A stretch of 36,754 nucleotides of DNA from CAYMAZ01 sp964428185 (GCA_964428185.1 CAYRXH010000016.1:1-36754); one strand, 5' to 3'. Positions 8,451 through 17,914 are shown, numbered from the stretch's first letter. Program-made: numbers and translations. Notes: a model not told the origin generated them from the letters alone.

Positions 8451-9710
8451 TTATTTTCTCCACATATCAACAGCTCTATACCACTTGTCCTTATATGTCG
8501 GATTTCTGAGAAGCACAAAATCATTATCCGACAGGGGATTGAGGACTTTCTTGAAGTCAAATGAGGTGGAGTAAAAGTTTCTGTCATCCCCATAAATCCA
8601 GATTTCACTGTACGAAGTTCTGTACACAATATTTGGTGTCCCCATGATGATATACACCATCCCCCTGTCTGTCATCCACCCTTCCTTATGACTTGTAAAG
8701 AAAATATTCGCATACTGCACTCTTGTATAGTATTCCCTGATATGCTTTCGAGCAATTTCAGGATCTGAGGTAATACTGAGCCAGAATCCCTCAACTGCCA
8801 ACTGACTATCCGGATTTTCTTCCATTTTTTTAAACTCCTTGTTTGTGCTCAGATACCTTAAAGGCGGCACCATCTGCTCATGAGTTGTAATAAATGGAAA
8901 ATCCTCTTCAGAAATAAATAACGTGTATCCTGCTTTCTGAATGGTATCAGCCATAAAATGATACAGTCCGGCTTTGAATGGACACAACAGAGGTGTTGCA
9001 GAGTTGATCAAAGGGACTGTAAATATACTGTCTGGGATATAGGGAGCAAGGATAATATTTTCGAATGAAAATGGGGGCTGAGGAAATTCCCTGACCGGTT
9101 GAAAATAATAAACTAGCAAAGTGTCTTTTAAAATCAGTGGAGACATATGAATACGGAACGTATCAGTAGTATTCATAATATTTAGAGGCATTCTCCCCTG
9201 ACTAATGTGTTCGAGGTAGAAATAATTCCTGTTTGCTCTGGTTGTCCTGTCATGTAAAAAAGTATATGTCGCGCCCTGCTTTTTGTTTCGGTCCACAACC
9301 TCAAGTTTGATGAGCCCTGTTTCATATTTACCCCAGGGGAGTTTCACGATATAGTCCTTCCAATAATACTGTCTGTAGTACGAGCTGTCAGAAAAGAAAA
9401 AAGGAACACTATCATCGGGCTGATTTGTTTTATGATCCTTATAATAACTACATGTCAGGGAGAAGTCCGATTTATAAGTTGATGCCGTATCATCCTTTTT
9501 ATATTGAAATTCATGCAGAGGAACCCGAAACTGTAGTTCTACAGAATCATTACAGCAATGAAAAAAAGAAAACTGAAACAGATAAAACGGTTTGGTGTTA
9601 TCATACAACAAGCTCAGATTACGATTTGTCAGACGGTTATCCCTGCATCCTGCAATCCAGATAATCAGAACCAGAAAAATGCAAAATTTGTATCCGGAGT
9701 ATTTCATCAT
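8451..9710 (-). CDS. GWxTD domain lipoprotein
   Basis: A 419-residue lipoprotein: the signal segment ends in IAGC, with lipidated Cys22 and mature start CRDN. A long beta-rich middle follows, then the domain-defining GWMTDRGMVYIIMG near the C-terminus (GWMTD at 344-348). GWxTD proteins are found in Bacteroidota and a few related phyla; their function is not established. The gene follows the Omp85-type gene by 62 bases and precedes rlmB by 33, so it probably belongs to one long unit starting at ung. Location is most likely the inner face of the outer membrane, which is inferred. Confidence 0.88.
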   Translation of the reverse strand: MMKYSGYKFCIFLVLIIWIAGCRDNRLTNRNLSLLYDNTKPFYLFQFSFFHCCNDSVELQFRVPLHEFQYKKDDTASTYKSDFSLTCSYYKDHKTNQPDDSVPFFFSDSSYYRQYYWKDYIVKLPWGKYETGLIKLEVVDRNKKQGATYTFLHDRTTRANRNYFYLEHISQGRMPLNIMNTTDTFRIHMSPLILKDTLLVYYFQPVREFPQPPFSFENIILAPYIPDSIFTVPLINSATPLLCPFKAGLYHFMADTIQKAGYTLFISEEDFPFITTHEQMVPPLRYLSTNKEFKKMEENPDSQLAVEGFWLSITSDPEIARKHIREYYTRVQYANIFFTSHKEGWMTDRGMVYIIMGTPNIVYRTSYSEIWIYGDDRNFYSTSFDFKKVLNPLSDNDFVLLRNPTYKDKWYRAVDMWRK

Positions 9711-9772
9711 GCTCTGAGTTCACATTCAGGCCTTAAAATTACATTATAATTTTTTACTGTCTCTGAAACAGT

Positions 9773-11515
9773 TTAAAAAACAACTGAATATCCGAAGTGG
9801 ATTTTTGACCCACGAAAGTCCGGAGGTTGATTCTGAAGCTTTCCCACAGCCCAGAAAAGAGAAAACAGGCCTGATCCTGTTTCAAGTGTGACACCAGCTC
9901 CTGCACTGAATGGTCGTTGTATAATCAAGCCTTTGTCATTGCTTTTCTCAATATATGTCCAATCAGCAAATACAACGAATCTGGACAATTCAGAAAACAG
10001 ATATCTGTATTCAATGGTTTGCATGCCGAAGCTAGTGGAATAAAAAAAATCTTCCTCAAAGCCCCTCATATTATTCAAGCCTCCGAGTCTGAACATTTCA
10101 TTTTCAAATGTCTTTTCTGACAGCACAATACCATTAGAAACCCTCAACATCAGGCAGCTGTTCTTCCTGACAGGAATAAACCAGCTGAAATCAGAAACAG
10201 CTCTTACTCTTGGAGAAACCATCTGCACACCTTTATAGATGCTTTCATCGAGTGCATTGTTTTTGATGATCGTTTTTTTACCTGCAGAACAGTCAACTAC
10301 CCAGTTGATACCTGATCTGGGATTCCATGAAAAATCACGACTGTCAAAAACAAACTCCAACCCAAAAGAAACCACGTTCATATCGTTCACCGGAGGCAGC
10401 TCACTGAAAGACTCAAATTGGCGAACTGAAATCAGCGAACTTGAAAAATACTGCACATACACTCCAGGAAAAATCCTGTTAAGACCCGGATAAGAGAGGA
10501 GAATTTTATTATCAGTACTGATCCAGACTGTATCTTTTTTCTGAAGATGAAAATCCCAGTTTAGTCCAAAAGGAGTAAGGATGAGTGAAGGCAACATCAA
10601 ACCTGTCTTCAGTGTTTGTGAAAATCTTTCTGGTTGTCTCCATCTGACCAGCACTGTTTCTCCCAGATCCATTGAATTGGTCACTGAAAAAAGCAATTCT
10701 CCTGTGAGAAACAACTTGCCTTCTTCTCTATAGTCGGGCATAAATCCAACAATACCATCAGCTGTATTCACAGCTCTTTTATCCAGAAACAGATTCACAA
10801 CGCATCCTTCATGGGACAATAAAATCTCCGGAGGCTTCGCTTCTCTGATAAAAGTGTATTTTTTTAGTCTCTCAGATATGGTGCTGAGTGTCTTGTAATT
10901 ATAAATATCTCCCGGGGCAATCCCTGCCATTGCATACAGCACTCCGGAATTTACCTCAAGATTTCCGGAATTCACAACTGTATCAATAAAAACCACAGGA
11001 CCAGGTTCACACTGGAGCAAGGCCTGAACAGTATCATTTCTGTACACCATTTTCCCAAGATACACTCTGGCAAAGGGATAGCCAATATCAGCATATTCTC
11101 TGGCAACAGAGGATAACAGTGTATAAAGCTCATCAGGTCGAAACAAATTGTTGTGATACTGATGTTCCCGGAATCTGATTTTTTTCAGAATTCTTTCGTC
11201 AATATTTCCAGGTTGAATACTGGCCAAAATAACTTCGGGTCCAGGATTCAGATATGCGATAACACTATTTCCACGTGCTTCAACAGCTTCAAAATCTGCG
11301 GCAGGATACCCGTTTTTTCTCAATGAAAACAGCAATGAGTCCATCCACGCGTTCATTTGATTCCGGTCCTCAAACATAGAATCAGAAATGACACTTTTCA
11401 GTTTGCCGCAATCTTCCTCCACACAGCGAACTGACAGCTGAATTTGTCCCTGTGCAACAAGTCTCAACAGCAGGAACAAAAACACAGTAAAAGCAGGAGC
11501 AAAAAAAAGTCTCAT
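9773..11515 (-). CDS. Omp85/BamA-TamA-type outer membrane barrel protein
   Basis: A 580-residue outer membrane protein with signal peptide (MRLFFAP... to about 23), two or so POTRA-like modules (about 30-240) and a C-terminal 16-strand-type barrel. The hallmark loop-6 motif appears as GGLNNMRGF (RGF at 484-486), and the last residues FGYSVVF end in Phe as expected for barrel insertion. It is too short to be the main BamA with five POTRAs and resembles the TamA/accessory Omp85 group. ATG 11515 is chosen because it overlaps the ung stop in an ATGA arrangement. A TTG at 11524 is possible but less likely. The transported substrate is unknown. Confidence 0.85.
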   Translation of the reverse strand: MRLFFAPAFTVFLFLLLRLVAQGQIQLSVRCVEEDCGKLKSVISDSMFEDRNQMNAWMDSLLFSLRKNGYPAADFEAVEARGNSVIAYLNPGPEVILASIQPGNIDERILKKIRFREHQYHNNLFRPDELYTLLSSVAREYADIGYPFARVYLGKMVYRNDTVQALLQCEPGPVVFIDTVVNSGNLEVNSGVLYAMAGIAPGDIYNYKTLSTISERLKKYTFIREAKPPEILLSHEGCVVNLFLDKRAVNTADGIVGFMPDYREEGKLFLTGELLFSVTNSMDLGETVLVRWRQPERFSQTLKTGLMLPSLILTPFGLNWDFHLQKKDTVWISTDNKILLSYPGLNRIFPGVYVQYFSSSLISVRQFESFSELPPVNDMNVVSFGLEFVFDSRDFSWNPRSGINWVVDCSAGKKTIIKNNALDESIYKGVQMVSPRVRAVSDFSWFIPVRKNSCLMLRVSNGIVLSEKTFENEMFRLGGLNNMRGFEEDFFYSTSFGMQTIEYRYLFSELSRFVVFADWTYIEKSNDKGLIIQRPFSAGAGVTLETGSGLFSLFWAVGKLQNQPPDFRGSKIHFGYSVVF

Positions 11516-12198
11516 AATGTCCAATTAACAGTAGTAATATTCTTTTCCTGAAGATAGGAATTACATGCAGAAAAGTGCTTACACCCCAAAAACCCTTTGC
11601 TTGCTGAAAGTGGAGACGGATGGGCAGCCTCAAGAATGAGATGTTTCCGAGAATCAATGAGTGCTTTTTTTGTTCTGGCATAATTCCCCCAAAGCATAAA
11701 GACAAGATGTTCCCTGTGAAGATCCAGCAGCTTAATCACCTGATTAGTAAACAGTTCCCATCCTTTGTTCTGATGCGAGCCTGCATGATTTTCCCTGACG
11801 GTCAGTGTGGCATTGATAAGCAACACCCCTTGTTTTGCCCATTTGGCAAGATTTCCGGAAGTTGGAAGTGGCATTCCGATATCACTATTTAATTCCTTGA
11901 AAATATTTTTCAATGATGGGGGGAAATCAACTCCATCAGGTACTGAAAAACACAATCCATGAGCCTGCCCTGCACCATGATAGGGGTCTTGTCCTAAAAT
12001 CACAACTTTGGTCTGATTAAATGGGCATAAGTCAAACGCAGCAAATATCATTGATGATGGCGGAAAAACGTTTCCTTCAGATTTTTCTTTCAACAGAAAC
12101 TCTTTCAGTCTGCTGAAATATTCGCTTTCAAACTCCCGCGACAGATAAGGCTTCCAGGATTGGTGAATGCGTACATTTTGTGCTGCAATTTGTGACAT
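11512..12198 (-). CDS. ung: Uracil-DNA glycosylase, family 1
   Basis: Excises uracil from DNA as the first step of base-excision repair. The 228 residues contain the catalytic GQDPYHG (69-75, Asp71), the LLINATLTV segment (126-134) and HPSPLSAS (193-200) with the catalytic-loop His193. Length is standard. Its TGA stop overlaps the ATG of the Omp85-type gene by four bases (ATGA), so the two are translationally coupled although functionally unrelated. The 97 bases upstream separate it from a divergent tiny lipoprotein gene. Confidence 0.97.
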   Translation of the reverse strand: MSQIAAQNVRIHQSWKPYLSREFESEYFSRLKEFLLKEKSEGNVFPPSSMIFAAFDLCPFNQTKVVILGQDPYHGAGQAHGLCFSVPDGVDFPPSLKNIFKELNSDIGMPLPTSGNLAKWAKQGVLLINATLTVRENHAGSHQNKGWELFTNQVIKLLDLHREHLVFMLWGNYARTKKALIDSRKHLILEAAHPSPLSASKGFLGCKHFSACNSYLQEKNITTVNWTL

Positions 12199-12267
12199 AA
12201 AGTGTCGATGTTTAAAAAAAAATTAAAGTTAGCAATAATTTATTTATCTACTTTTTCGTTTTGTGTT

Positions 12268-12275
12268 TATATTTG
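12268..12275 (+). promoter_or_regulatory. -7 element for the 35-residue lipoprotein gene
   Basis: TATATTTG (TAnnTTTG), 20 nt before ATG 12296. The downstream bases GCA are shared with the next promoter at 12438, giving an identical TATATTTGCA at both. Confidence 0.55.
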
Positions 12276-12295
12276 CAAAAAATAGAAAACTACTC

Positions 12296-12403
12296 ATGAA
12301 AAAGTTAGCAGTTGTATTATTGCTTGTTTTAGTTGTTGCTTTTGTTTTCAGTTCATGCCGTACAAAAGAAAAATGCCCTGCATACAAATCCTATAATTAC
12401 TAG
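12296..12403 (+). CDS. Very small lipoprotein (35 residues)
   Basis: A complete 35-codon frame with a strong lipoprotein signal: Lys-Lys start, hydrophobic core of Leu/Val/Ala (about 4-18) and lipobox FSSC with Cys21. Only 15 residues remain after processing (CRTKEKCPAYKSYNY), including a CPAY motif. The gene has its own -7 promoter box at 12268-12275. I recall similar tiny lipoproteins with a Cys-Pro-Ala-Tyr tail in Bacteroidota, with no function assigned. The next gene, a predicted surface protein, starts 55 bases after its stop and has its own promoter element. The lipoprotein reading is strong; any role is unknown. Confidence 0.75.
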   Translation: MKKLAVVLLLVLVVAFVFSSCRTKEKCPAYKSYNY

Positions 12404-12437
12404 TAGGAATACCCCGTTTTATTCAGGCTTTTTTTTG

Positions 12438-12445
12438 TATATTTG
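12438..12445 (+). promoter_or_regulatory. -7 element for the surface-protein gene at 12459
   Basis: TATATTTG, 13 nt before ATG 12459. It lies inside the longer open frame from 12333 and so supports 12459 as the true start. Confidence 0.55.
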
Positions 12446-12458
12446 CAGAAAACAAAAT

Positions 12459-13202
12459 ATGTTCAAACGATTGATCGTTTGTTTTGTCGTTTTTATCAAC
12501 GGCATTTTTATATACGCTCAGTTACCTGCATCAACTGAGACTGGAATTTTACTGAAATACGAAAGCAGTTTTTACGGTCAGGTTCATACTCAAGGCTGGG
12601 GCTTTGGATACAGGACAGGATATAATCAAACAGCTCTGAAAAAACGCATGTTTGATTTCAGTTTCTTTACAATGAAGCACCCCAAAGAAGTAAAGATGTC
12701 AAATGCATTACTGTTTGTCAACGCCAAGAGTTATGTTTACGGCAAGATGAGTTATTTTATGCTTCTTCAGGCGAGTGTAGGAACACAAAAGATTCTCAAT
12801 GAAAAGCCTTACTGGGGAGGCATTGAAATCCGCAGATTTCTTTCTCTAGGGGCAACTGCCGGGGTTGCAAAACCTGTTTACCTTTATATCTTTGAATTTT
12901 CAGGATCTTTTCCTGTGACAACACTCGAGCGCTATAATCCAGAAGAACATTTTTATGATAATATTTATGGCCGCGGTCCATTTTTAAAAGGCTTTGATGA
13001 GATCAGTGTGTATCCCGGACTTCATCTGAAAGCTGGATTCAGTTTTGAACACGGAGTGGATGACAGTAATGTCAGAGCACTTGAAACCGGTCTTATGGTG
13101 AATGCTTTCCTGAAAAAAATTCCAATCATGTCATTTACCAACAATTTTCAGGTTTTTTACACATTATATTTATCGTATCACCTGGGGAACAGAACCAACT
13201 GA
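12459..13202 (+). CDS. Conserved-looking exported protein, probable outer membrane barrel
   Basis: A 247-residue protein with a signal peptide (MFKRLIVCFVVF..., cleavage near IYAQ at about 20). The rest consists of short alternating hydrophobic/polar stretches rich in Tyr, Phe and Gly (for example GWGFGYRTGYNQ, SYVYGKMSYFML, FYTLYLSYHLG), which suits a small outer membrane beta-barrel. I do not recognise a named family. ATG 12459 is preferred over the upstream in-frame start because it gives a signal peptide and sits just after a -7 box. It follows the tiny CPAY lipoprotein; a functional pairing is only a guess. Confidence 0.75.
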   Translation: MFKRLIVCFVVFINGIFIYAQLPASTETGILLKYESSFYGQVHTQGWGFGYRTGYNQTALKKRMFDFSFFTMKHPKEVKMSNALLFVNAKSYVYGKMSYFMLLQASVGTQKILNEKPYWGGIEIRRFLSLGATAGVAKPVYLYIFEFSGSFPVTTLERYNPEEHFYDNIYGRGPFLKGFDEISVYPGLHLKAGFSFEHGVDDSNVRALETGLMVNAFLKKIPIMSFTNNFQVFYTLYLSYHLGNRTN

Positions 13203-13270
13203 TAGTCAGCATACCGAATACTTATTCAATGCGACCTTTGTCTTTTTATTGAAATTAATTGATGTTTTTT

Positions 13271-13301
13271 TTTGCTAATTTTGAAAATACGACTATTTTT
13301 G
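13271..13301 (+). promoter_or_regulatory. Promoter with both -33 and -7 elements, ahead of the first T9SS cargo gene
   Basis: TTTG at 13271-13274, 19 bases, then TATTTTTG at 13294-13301: both halves of the Bacteroidota promoter at normal spacing. A second overlapping -7 match, TAATTTTG, lies at 13276-13283. The leader before ATG 13370 would be about 60 nt. Confidence 0.7.
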
Positions 13302-13369
13302 CTAGTTCAAAATTTCAACACAAACCTTTTTGAAATCCATAAAATAAAGAATATTAATAAGTTAAAATT

Positions 13370-16210
13370 ATGAAGAAGAAAATCTATGTTGTTTTATTCG
13401 GACTGATTGCCCTGCTTTTAACAGCGACAGCAACTGCCCAGAAGAAAGGAGCCAGATACACTCCCCGTGAAGAAAGTGGAAAACAAACTGCTGCTGCAGG
13501 ATATACCGGAGCCCTGGAGTATTATGCTTCAATGCGAAACAATGTTGAAACCGGAGAATTCCATTACGAAGACTACCTCAATGCACTGAACGATGTTAAA
13601 GCAATAGGTTCAAACAAATCATCCTCTTTAACATGGCACAACATTGGCCCCACCAATCAGGGCGGACGCGTAAGGTCAATCATTTTTGACAAAACAGATC
13701 CAGATATAATGTATGTTGGCTCTGTTTCAGGTGGAATCTGGAAAACAACAAATGCCGGCCAGTCATGGTTTCCTGTAAACGACATTCAGGAAAGTCTCAT
13801 TGTCAGTTGTATTGATCAGGCTCCCAATGGAATCATCTGGTATGGCACCGGTGAAGGTTTTGCTCCTGTTGACGGGACCACTAACGGAAGCACCGGATTT
13901 GTTGGGTATGGACTATTTAAATCAACTGATGCAACAGGAACAACATTTGAACATGTGGCTTCCACTGATCCTAACTCTGATGATTCATGGGAATATGTTT
14001 ACGACCTTAAAGTGCATCCCAACGGCAATATATATGTTGCAACACAGAAAGGAATCAGAATGAGTAGCGATAATGGTTCCACATGGACAAATCCACTGTC
14101 TTCTTTCCCTGCAAACACTGCCAAAGCAACTGACGTTGATATTTCAGCAAACGGCAATGTGATTAGTCTCGTTATGGGCAATAAAGTGTATTTGTCACAT
14201 GACGGAGGATCAATTTTCACCAATATGTCTACCGGCACAGGCATGCTGCCTTTATCCGGAGTGTCCAGAATTGAAGTTGATATAGCACCCAGCAACAACA
14301 ACTACATTTATGCTATGGCTGCCAAAACAGGCTCAACAAGTCTTTACAATGTTTACAGAACAACCAACGGAGGTTCATCCTGGGAAATTATCGGCCCGGG
14401 AGGCAGTGAAAACTTCAATCCTGTCGGAACCCAGGGATATTATAACAATACAGTGAAAGTCCATCCAACCAACCCCAACAAAGTATATGTGGGTGGCATC
14501 GACATGTGGACATGGGAACAGGGAGGAAACTGGGAACAGAAATCACTCTGGTTCCTCGATGATTCTGATGATTATTATCTTCATGCTGATCACCACAAAT
14601 ATGTATTTCACCCCAACAATCCCAATGTGATGTATTTTGGCACTGACGGAGGTTTATCCAAAAGCACTAACGGAGGAAACACATTCCAGACTATGAACAG
14701 ACATTTCACAACTGCTCAGTTTTACTCAATAGCAGTTGGCCCTCAGGGTCAGATCATGGGAGGAACACAGGATAACGGAACTCTACTGATGGATCGTGAA
14801 GGATATGTTGAAGGTCGTTCAGTCCCCATGCTTGGAGGTGACGGCGGTTACTGTGCATTTTCATATCTTAACTCTAATTTGCTTTTCGGGTCAATCTATT
14901 ATGGAGATGTGTATCGCACTCCAACAGGAGTTGCCGAAGGTATGGCAAATTTCTGGGATGAATATGTGCAAAATTTATCTTCTTTCGGGACAAGTTCTTT
15001 CGGAGCATTTGTGACACCACTTGTTCTTCATGAAAAAATTGACGACTATTTCAATCCAGACTCAGTAAAATTTGTCTCCACCCAAAACTATCTTGCTGGC
15101 GACACGGTTGAAGTATTCAGTGCCACCAGTTCATATCCATTTGAATACGTACTTCCTGTAAACATGAATATTGACGACACTCTGATGGTTCAGGATATGG
15201 TTTCATCCAAATTCTATGTGGGACTGAACGGAATGGTATTAATGACCAGAAATTCTCATCTGTTCTCTGCAACACCTCAGTGGTATAAAATTGCTTCCGT
15301 TTCAGGAACAGTTCAGTCTATGGCTGTTTCCAACTGCGGTAATTATCTGTTTGTTGGAACTACCGGCGGAAATATTTACAGAATCTCAAATCTGAATTAT
15401 GCCAACGACTTCCAGAGTGCAAGCACTTTCCTTTATGATACTGTAGGAACCACAGTGACTGAAGTAACAAACCCGTATCAGGTTGTTGAGGTCAAAAAGA
15501 TCACTCTTTCCACCGGAGGAAGATCTGTAAATAATATTGCAATTGACCCCAATAATCCTGAAAGAGTTGTTCTTGTTCTGGGCAATTATGGCTACATCTC
15601 ATATGTGTATTACTCTTCAAATGCACTTGATGCAGAACCTACATTCAGTCCACGTCAGGGCAATCTGCCACGATTCCCTGTGTATGCAGCAATGATTGAC
15701 GTAACCAACCCAAATACAGTACTCTTGGGCACCGAATTTGGCATCTTTATGACAACCAATATCACAACTGCTGCTCCCACATGGACCGAAGAAAATGATA
15801 ACGGTCTTGCCAGAGTTCCTGTTTACAGTTTAAGACAGCAAACAACCTGGCTGCCCGGAGTTACCAATTATGGAGCTGTATATGCCGGAACACATGGAAG
15901 GGGTGCTTTTGAATGTCTAAATTTTGTATCAGTACCAGAAACTCCAATAACTCAACAAGCAGAATCTTCAATTGAGGTTTACCCAAATCCTGCAAAAGAT
16001 GAAATTACTGTCATATTACCTAAAGACGGCAACTGTACTTCTTTGAAAATTTACAATATCAATGGCAACCTGATCAGGGATTTGAATATTCCTGTTTCTT
16101 CTGCCGGCACCATGAAAGTTGACATCTCATCTCTTCCATCAGGAATATTTATGATAGAAGTATCAGGTTTGGAAAACAGATTTTCAGGCAAATTTATCAA
16201 ATCAAATTAA
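13370..16210 (+). CDS. Secreted BNR/VPS10-type beta-propeller protein with T9SS type A tail
   Basis: A 946-residue exported protein: signal peptide (ends near TATAQ, about 24), then a large propeller with several Asp-box (SxDxGxxW) motifs, namely TTNAGQSW, SSDNGSTW, SHDGGSIF, TTNGGSSW and STNGGNTF, as in sialidase-like and VPS10/sortilin-type propellers. The C-terminal ~80 residues are a type A sorting domain: VYPNPAKDE, KIYNINGNLI, SSLPSGIFMIEV and a final basic KFIKSN. It should be exported by T9SS and attached to the surface or released. No catalytic residues identify it as a true sialidase. It is followed by a terminator and a second T9SS cargo gene, and is preceded by the clearest promoter in the window. 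Confidence 0.88.
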   Translation: MKKKIYVVLFGLIALLLTATATAQKKGARYTPREESGKQTAAAGYTGALEYYASMRNNVETGEFHYEDYLNALNDVKAIGSNKSSSLTWHNIGPTNQGGRVRSIIFDKTDPDIMYVGSVSGGIWKTTNAGQSWFPVNDIQESLIVSCIDQAPNGIIWYGTGEGFAPVDGTTNGSTGFVGYGLFKSTDATGTTFEHVASTDPNSDDSWEYVYDLKVHPNGNIYVATQKGIRMSSDNGSTWTNPLSSFPANTAKATDVDISANGNVISLVMGNKVYLSHDGGSIFTNMSTGTGMLPLSGVSRIEVDIAPSNNNYIYAMAAKTGSTSLYNVYRTTNGGSSWEIIGPGGSENFNPVGTQGYYNNTVKVHPTNPNKVYVGGIDMWTWEQGGNWEQKSLWFLDDSDDYYLHADHHKYVFHPNNPNVMYFGTDGGLSKSTNGGNTFQTMNRHFTTAQFYSIAVGPQGQIMGGTQDNGTLLMDREGYVEGRSVPMLGGDGGYCAFSYLNSNLLFGSIYYGDVYRTPTGVAEGMANFWDEYVQNLSSFGTSSFGAFVTPLVLHEKIDDYFNPDSVKFVSTQNYLAGDTVEVFSATSSYPFEYVLPVNMNIDDTLMVQDMVSSKFYVGLNGMVLMTRNSHLFSATPQWYKIASVSGTVQSMAVSNCGNYLFVGTTGGNIYRISNLNYANDFQSASTFLYDTVGTTVTEVTNPYQVVEVKKITLSTGGRSVNNIAIDPNNPERVVLVLGNYGYISYVYYSSNALDAEPTFSPRQGNLPRFPVYAAMIDVTNPNTVLLGTEFGIFMTTNITTAAPTWTEENDNGLARVPVYSLRQQTTWLPGVTNYGAVYAGTHGRGAFECLNFVSVPETPITQQAESSIEVYPNPAKDEITVILPKDGNCTSLKIYNINGNLIRDLNIPVSSAGTMKVDISSLPSGIFMIEVSGLENRFSGKFIKSN

Positions 16211-16220
16211 TTGCAAACAG

Positions 16221-16258
16221 GCAGGGAGTAATTGTTTGCTCCCTGCTTTCAATTTTAT
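16221..16258 (+). terminator. Hairpin between the two T9SS cargo genes
   Basis: Perfect 8-bp stem GCAGGGAG/CTCCCTGC with a 10-base loop, followed by TTTCAATTTT. The T-run is interrupted, so termination may be partial. Confidence 0.6.
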
Positions 16259-16292
16259 ATCAAACCAAGATTTATAATAAAAAGAAAATACC

Positions 16293-17816
16293 ATGAAGAA
16301 GAGTTTATTCATTATCGCAGTTTTGGTCATTAATTCTCTGGCCTACGGACAGGACAAGGTTTTTGCGCCAACCCTTTTATCCCCGGCCGACAGTTCAATT
16401 AACCAAATGGTTGATGCCTTTGTTGATTATACGGCAGTAGCCGGAGCACAACTCTATGAAATTCATTTTGACACAAGTGATGTTTTCTCAACTCCTGTAA
16501 AAGTGTTTACACCGTATTCCGCAGCTAATGCAGTAGAATTACTATATAACTCGTTTTATCACTGGCGTGTCAGAGCAATAGGGAACCCTGGTGACACATC
16601 CTCATGGTCTGTTGTTCGTACATTTTATGTAATTGATGTACCCGTTCTTGTCTATCCCCTTGACAGCACCGGCGGTCATGCTGTTGCACCAAGTTTTAAA
16701 TGGCAAGAGATAACCGGAAGCAACGGATATGAGATTTTGATTGATACTGTGGATGACTTTTCATCTCCCCTGGCAATGACTGTCACAACAGGAGCAATTG
16801 ATTCAGCCAAAATCACACTGAATTTTTATGGTGAATCATTTTATTACAAAACACGTGCTTATCACTCCAAAGACACTTCAGATTGGACAGATGTGGTATA
16901 TTTTATGACCAGAACAAACCCTGTTCTTCAAACACCCATCGACAGTGTTGTTGATGCACTACCAACAGTTCAACTGCAGTTTAAAGGAATTATTGGAAGT
17001 GAACATTATGAATACGAATATTCAACCCAGAGTGATTTTTCTGTCTCAACAATTATAAATGTTCCATTGACTGCACAGAGCATTATTAATCCCTCTAATC
17101 CTGTCACCAGAGATACTGTTGTCAAAGTGATTGCTGACACACTTCCCTTTGCTGAAATGATTTACTGGAGAGCAAGAGCGATGAATGCTGTGGATACCTC
17201 TGAGTGGAGTGCCTCTTTCAGAATCAATGTGATTCCGGATGTTAAAATTCTTTATTTCCCTGCTGAAGGAACAACAATTGCTTCAACCAAGCCTACTTTT
17301 AAGTGGAAAAAAATCACAGGATGTACAGGTTATGAGCTGGAATATTCAACTGATTCTACTTTCATTACCGGTGTTGAACTGGCTAATGTTCCTCATCCCA
17401 CTACTGCTCATGACTCAGTGTTTTACTCAGTCACCACAAATATTGACGAAAATACAATGTACTACTGGAGAGTCAGAGCATATAACACCAGATATTTTTC
17501 AAACTGGAAAGATTCATATTTTACGAGTGGAACCAATACTGACATTCATGATTTCTCACTTGAAAATAATCTTTCTATCTATCCCAATCCCTGTAAAGGA
17601 AAACTTACAGTTCAGATTCAGTCAAACCTCGCACAGGAATATACTATTTCTGTGAATAACATTGTAGGACAAACTGTCCAGACAAAAGGAGGTGTTCTGA
17701 ACAGTGGCAAAAATATATTAACTTTCAACTTTGACGAATTGAACAACGGAATATATTTTATTTCTGTTCAGACAGGAACACAAAAAGTTACCCGGAAAAT
17801 TGTTATAGAGAAATAA
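16293..17816 (+). CDS. Secreted protein of four Fn3-like modules with T9SS type A tail
   Basis: 507 residues: a signal peptide (MKKSLF... to about 19), then four repeats of one Ig/fibronectin-like module. Each opens with a xPxxLxPxDS-like strand (PTLLSPADS, PVLVYPLDS, PVLQTPIDS, KILYFPAEG), continues with GxxxYExxxxTxxxF, and closes with YxWRVRA or YWRARA and SxWS. The tail (about 425-507) is a type A sorting domain: LSIYPNPCKGK, NNIVGQTV, LNNGIYFISV and a basic end. No enzyme motif is visible; an adhesin or structural surface role is plausible. It lies 82 bases after the propeller gene, beyond a weak terminator, and ends at a strong terminator. Confidence 0.85.
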   Translation: MKKSLFIIAVLVINSLAYGQDKVFAPTLLSPADSSINQMVDAFVDYTAVAGAQLYEIHFDTSDVFSTPVKVFTPYSAANAVELLYNSFYHWRVRAIGNPGDTSSWSVVRTFYVIDVPVLVYPLDSTGGHAVAPSFKWQEITGSNGYEILIDTVDDFSSPLAMTVTTGAIDSAKITLNFYGESFYYKTRAYHSKDTSDWTDVVYFMTRTNPVLQTPIDSVVDALPTVQLQFKGIIGSEHYEYEYSTQSDFSVSTIINVPLTAQSIINPSNPVTRDTVVKVIADTLPFAEMIYWRARAMNAVDTSEWSASFRINVIPDVKILYFPAEGTTIASTKPTFKWKKITGCTGYELEYSTDSTFITGVELANVPHPTTAHDSVFYSVTTNIDENTMYYWRVRAYNTRYFSNWKDSYFTSGTNTDIHDFSLENNLSIYPNPCKGKLTVQIQSNLAQEYTISVNNIVGQTVQTKGGVLNSGKNILTFNFDELNNGIYFISVQTGTQKVTRKIVIEK

Positions 17817-17837
17817 ACAGACATGTTTATCATATTT

Positions 17838-17865
17838 AAAAAGGAGGGGAAACCCTCCTTTTTTT
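17838..17865 (+). terminator. Strong intrinsic terminator after the Fn3-like cargo gene
   Basis: AAAAAGGAGGG and CCCTCCTTTTT pair perfectly around a GAAA tetraloop, and the T-run continues. It closes the T9SS cargo pair. Confidence 0.9.
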
Positions 17866-17914
17866 ATCAATATACTCTGAAATAATTCTTTTTACTGCAT
17901 TCAACAGTAAATTG

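Noticed and set aside
8046..8564. Plus-strand open frame of 172 codons over rlmB and the GWxTD gene
   Set aside because: Shadow of two recognised genes; no motif, signal or start context.
12333..12458. N-terminal extension of the surface-protein gene by 42 codons
   Set aside because: It overlaps the small lipoprotein gene in another frame, spoils the signal peptide and lies upstream of the -7 box.
16293..17560. Fn3-like repeats considered as DNA-level tandem repeats
   Set aside because: The four modules resemble each other only in protein pattern; the DNA is diverged, so this is an old domain duplication, not an unstable repeat.
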